Assembly: GCF_024807845.1 (NCBI RefSeq)
Contig: NZ_JANUEQ010000011.1
Coordinates: forward strand, 62,001 to 126,000
Length of the DNA: 64,000 nt
Direction: 5' to 3'
DNA from: Klebsiella sp. BIGb0407
Lineage (GTDB): Bacteria > Pseudomonadota > Gammaproteobacteria > Enterobacterales > Enterobacteriaceae
In this document: piece after piece, positions 61,421 to 64,000 of the stretch
Numbering within the stretch: the stretch's first letter is position 1
Layout: each line of letters starts with the position of its first letter
Notes under the pieces: generated by a model
Database searches by the model: none
Seen by the model: the letters and a program-made list of their open reading frames with translations, nothing else
Told to the model about the DNA's origin: nothing
Translations under genes and position numbers: made by a program

Positions 61421-62548
61421 TTAACGCTCTTCCAGCGGGTAGCTGCGGAAGCTCCACAGACCGAGTGCCTTCAGACCATCCCGGTAAATACCCTGAATAT
61501 CTTTCTGGCTTACCTGTTGCAGCTCTGACAGGGGTTTATCCAGTGCGATAATGTCATAGAAGTGAATATCGCGTGGGCCTGTTTCCCAGCTTGCGAGGGT
61601 GAAAATGGCGTCAGCGCGACGAATATGGCTGCCAGAACTGATCAGCACGGCATTTTTGATACGGTGCTTCGCCAGGGCGTAGCGGCTGAACAGGGCATTT
61701 TCTACCGTTGAGCGGGCATAGTTTTCCGGGAAAATACGTTTGGCGTCAACGCCATGTTGTATTAACCAGTCTGCCATCAAGTTCCCCTCAGTTTTATTAT
61801 TCTGAGGTACGCCACCGGTGACAATAATCAGTGAGTCAGGCAATTCTTTGGCAATCTCGAGCGTTTTTTCCAGGCGCTTAATCAAGATATCGTGCATTGA
61901 GCCGTCAGGATTCAGGGCATAGCCTAAAGTCACAATGGCATTACTGCCTTTATCCGCTTTCAGTTTGGCCAGGTCTTCGCTGGAAAGTTTATCGGTGATT
62001 GGCATCGTGGTGACGCGATCGATCACTTTATAGAATTCACTCAGCTCCTGGGCTTTTGCCGGGTTGAGCTGTTGCAGAGTTTTCAGGTAGTCGGCACTTT
62101 CTTTATTTTGACCGGCAAAACGACTCCAGGCCGAAAGATACATCAGAGCATCAATATCATCAGGGGCATCCGCCAGAATATCGCGATAAAGCGCCAGGGC
62201 TTTATCAACGTTACCATTATAGATATACGCGCTGGCCGCACTGAACAGCAAGTCCTGGCGATAAGGTTCCAGTTTGTGTGCCGCTAATAACTTCTGCGCC
62301 ACAACCTCAAGATTGGAAGGCAATTTCGCGGTAAAACCGGCATCGGAAGAACGCGACGGGTTTTTAAATGCCTGTAAGGCTTCATTGACCAGCAAATCAA
62401 CCGCCTGGCGCTGGGTAACGTATTCAGTATAGTTTGCCTGAGGTGCTATAACGGTTGTGTCGGCGATACTTTGAAATGACAAAGTACATCCTAGTGCCAG
62501 TGCAATCAGGGTTTTTATCTTAAAGCTCTGTGTAACCGTTCTATTCAT
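61421..62548 (-). CDS. secreted TPR plus DUF218 (YdcF/SanA/ElyC-like) protein
   Basis: 375 residues from ATG 62548, with GGA 7 bases upstream; the ATG at 62560 has no ribosome site. A signal peptide (about 1-30, ending SIAD) is followed by a helical TPR-like region (about 45-170: LLFSAASAYIYNGNVDKALA, ALMYLSAWSRFAGQ). The C-terminal DUF218 domain (about 200-370) has NAIVTLGYALNPDGSM, LIIVTGGVPQNNKTEG, ARSTVENALFSRYAL and VLISSGSHIRRADAIF. DUF218 proteins such as ElyC and SanA act in envelope or peptidoglycan-precursor homeostasis; the exact role here is unknown. Confidence 0.83.
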   Translation of the reverse strand: MNRTVTQSFKIKTLIALALGCTLSFQSIADTTVIAPQANYTEYVTQRQAVDLLVNEALQAFKNPSRSSDAGFTAKLPSNLEVVAQKLLAAHKLEPYRQDLLFSAASAYIYNGNVDKALALYRDILADAPDDIDALMYLSAWSRFAGQNKESADYLKTLQQLNPAKAQELSEFYKVIDRVTTMPITDKLSSEDLAKLKADKGSNAIVTLGYALNPDGSMHDILIKRLEKTLEIAKELPDSLIIVTGGVPQNNKTEGNLMADWLIQHGVDAKRIFPENYARSTVENALFSRYALAKHRIKNAVLISSGSHIRRADAIFTLASWETGPRDIHFYDIIALDKPLSELQQVSQKDIQGIYRDGLKALGLWSFRSYPLEER

Positions 62549-62740
62549 ATTTATTTCCATCGAGAAATTAATGATGCTGTAAAAAGGCCAAAATGCTCAT
62601 TGATACTATCAACTGCGGTTTTTTTCTGCGTAATAAGCTTTGTAATATGGGATTAAGACGGAATTATTTCATTAAAGAAAATAAGATTTTGTGATACCTG
62701 GCATGGAATAGCGGGGATTGAGCCGTGAAAAGTGAAAGAA

Positions 62741-62763
62741 AAAGGGCATCAATGATGCCCTTT
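62741..62763 (-). terminator. trmA terminator
   Basis: AAAGGGCATC and GATGCCCTTT form a perfect 10-bp stem with a 3-base loop. On the - strand it runs into a T-rich tract (TTTTTCTTTC). Confidence 0.92.
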
Positions 62764-62785
62764 GGAACTCTCTGCTAGCCGTTTT

Positions 62786-63892
62786 TTATGATTCTTTGCG
62801 AACCAGTAATACGCCAGACTCCATATGATGGGTATACGGGAACTGATCAAACAGCGCCAGGCGTTCAATACGGTGTGTCTGGCCCAGGGTCTCGAGGTTT
62901 TCACACAGGGTCTCTGGGTTACAGGAGATATAAAGAATACGCGGGTAGGCCTGTACCATGCTGAGCGTATCTTTATCGAGCCCGCTACGCGGTGGGTCGA
63001 CAAAAATGGTTTCGCACTGATAGCTGGTTAAGTCGATCCCCTTCAGGCGATTAAACTCACGATCTCCGTTCATCGCCTGGGTAAACTCTTCTGCCGCCAT
63101 ACGAATAATTTCAACGTTTTCAATCTGGTTGATGGCAATGTTGTACTGCGCCGCAGCGACCGATGGCTTGGCAATTTCTGTTGCCAGTACCCGATTAAAA
63201 TTACGCGCGAGCGCCAGTGAAAAGTTACCGTTACCGCAGTACAGTTCCAGCAGGTCTCCGCGTGAGTTTTGGGTTACATCCAGCGCCCACTCCAGCATAT
63301 GAATATTCACCGCGGCATTAGGCTGGGTAAAACTGTTCTCGACCTGGCGATAAATCATGTCCTTACCCGCGACCGGCAGGCACTCGTCAATATAATCGCG
63401 GTCCAGTTCAATTTTGGTTTTGGTCGCCCGACCAATTAAGTGCACATCGAAGCCTGCAGCCCGCAGGTTATCGCGTAATGCTTTAGCGTGCTGCTGCCAC
63501 TCTTCATCAAGCTTACGATGATAGAGCAGTGAAATGACCGCCTGACCGCTGAGAGAGGTGAGGTAGTCAATCTGGAATAACTTGTGACGCAGGGCCGGGA
63601 TATGACGAACACCGTCCAGTATCGCAGGCATCAAAGCATTAATCAGTTCGCTGGCAGCCGGAAAACGATCAACGCGAATACGGCTCTTGGTTTGTTGGCC
63701 AAACATGATGTGATAGAGGTCATCGCCATCATGCCAGATGCGAAACTCTGCGCGCATCCGATAGTGGCTCTTGGGTGAGCGAAACACCTCGGGTGCGGGG
63801 GCTGAAAAAGGGGCCATCATCGCTTCCAGGCGTGAGACTTTTTCAGCGAGCTGGTCATCGTACTGCGCTATCGGGAGAAGTTCAGGGGTCAT
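62786..63892 (-). CDS. trmA: tRNA (uracil-5-)-methyltransferase TrmA
   Basis: 368 residues from ATG 63892 (366 in E. coli); the 63901 start adds three residues. SAM-binding motif [19 protein letters not shown] (about 215-233), DPPRSGLD, and the catalytic cysteine in YISCNPETL. It forms 5-methyluridine at position 54 of tRNA. In E. coli btuB is divergent next door; the first bases of whatever lies there are beyond the window. Confidence 0.98.
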   Translation of the reverse strand: MTPELLPIAQYDDQLAEKVSRLEAMMAPFSAPAPEVFRSPKSHYRMRAEFRIWHDGDDLYHIMFGQQTKSRIRVDRFPAASELINALMPAILDGVRHIPALRHKLFQIDYLTSLSGQAVISLLYHRKLDEEWQQHAKALRDNLRAAGFDVHLIGRATKTKIELDRDYIDECLPVAGKDMIYRQVENSFTQPNAAVNIHMLEWALDVTQNSRGDLLELYCGNGNFSLALARNFNRVLATEIAKPSVAAAQYNIAINQIENVEIIRMAAEEFTQAMNGDREFNRLKGIDLTSYQCETIFVDPPRSGLDKDTLSMVQAYPRILYISCNPETLCENLETLGQTHRIERLALFDQFPYTHHMESGVLLVRKES

Positions 63893-63954
63893 GGCAAGCA
63901 ATCCAGTCGTCAGTTAATACCTATTACGCGGCGATTGTAGGGCTTCAGTCAGGG

Positions 63955-64000
63955 ATGTCCAGCCTGATGTCAGCAGAAGTTTAAATGGAAGTCTGGACAT
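63955..64000. promoter_or_regulatory. inverted repeat at window edge, possibly MetJ-type operator
   Basis: ATGTCCAG (63955-63962) and CTGGACAT (63993-64000) are perfect 8-bp arms 30 bases apart. GGAAGTCT-GGACAT at the end matches the MetJ box consensus at 6 of 8 and 4 of 6 positions, and GATGTCCAG also occurs in the metB box array of this window. The element is cut by the window edge. The target gene, divergent from trmA, is not visible. Confidence 0.35.

Noticed and set aside
63893-64000. Cobalamin riboswitch for btuB
   Set aside because: None of the conserved B12-box elements is present within the window; if it exists it lies beyond the edge.

Overview
The window is a chromosomal segment from a member of the Enterobacterales. 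Nearly every gene can be recognised, almost end to end, as an orthologue of a characterised Escherichia coli or Salmonella gene, and base composition looks close to half GC. Several arrangements are not those of Escherichia, Salmonella or Klebsiella: trmL is next to cpxA, argG lies inside an argECBGH cluster and encodes the shorter ArgG form, an AraC/EamA pair separates argH from oxyR, and gpmM, glpF and the waaH-tdh-kbl-yibB block are missing from where E. coli has them. This suggests a lineage outside that clade (Yersinia/Serratia/Hafnia-like gene order). I do not name a species.

Layout. 1-4109 (- strand): 3' part of waaF, then hldD, yibQ, envC (LPS heptose, cell-wall hydrolase activation). 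4489-8111: yibN-grxC-secB-gpsA-cysE, then trmL convergent. 8250-11037: Cpx envelope stress locus (cpxRA divergent from cpxP), with a CpxR box and the 3'-UTR sRNA CpxQ. 11093-14435: fieF, pfkA, sbp. 14490-18563: an accessory block of a LysR regulator divergent from a coupled MFS-GST-flavin-monooxygenase operon. 18852-22985: a second accessory operon (GPH-type permease, ScrK/STM4066-like kinase, ADP-ribosylglycohydrolase-fold protein, GntR/UTRA regulator). 23056-28527: tpiA, yiiQ, yiiR, fpr, glpX, glpK.

28949-39045: zapB, a NYN-domain gene split by a 127-bp ERIC-family element, rraA, menA, hslVU, ftsN, cytR, priA, rpmE. Three ERIC-family elements of the same length lie at 29.9, 30.2 and 35.0 kb. 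39148-44455: methionine genes metJ, metBL, metF with MetJ box arrays. 44559-53274: ppc and the bipolar argE/argCBGH arginine cluster with ARG boxes. 53316-55081: AraC regulator divergent from an EamA exporter around a clear operator-like inverted repeat. 55184-58711: oxyR, sthA, fabR, yijD. 58978-61323: ribitol dehydrogenase and D-ribulokinase without the usual transporter or repressor. 61421-63892: a secreted TPR plus DUF218 protein, then trmA. The right edge may begin a MetJ-type operator for a gene beyond the window.

Most of the window is ordinary housekeeping DNA. The most informative non-routine observations are the ERIC-split NYN gene (the intact reading frame is restored exactly by removing 127 bp), the two accessory operons with candidate operators, the orphan ribitol pair, and the absence of gpmM and glpF. 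No phage, IS element, tRNA, rRNA or CRISPR array was seen.
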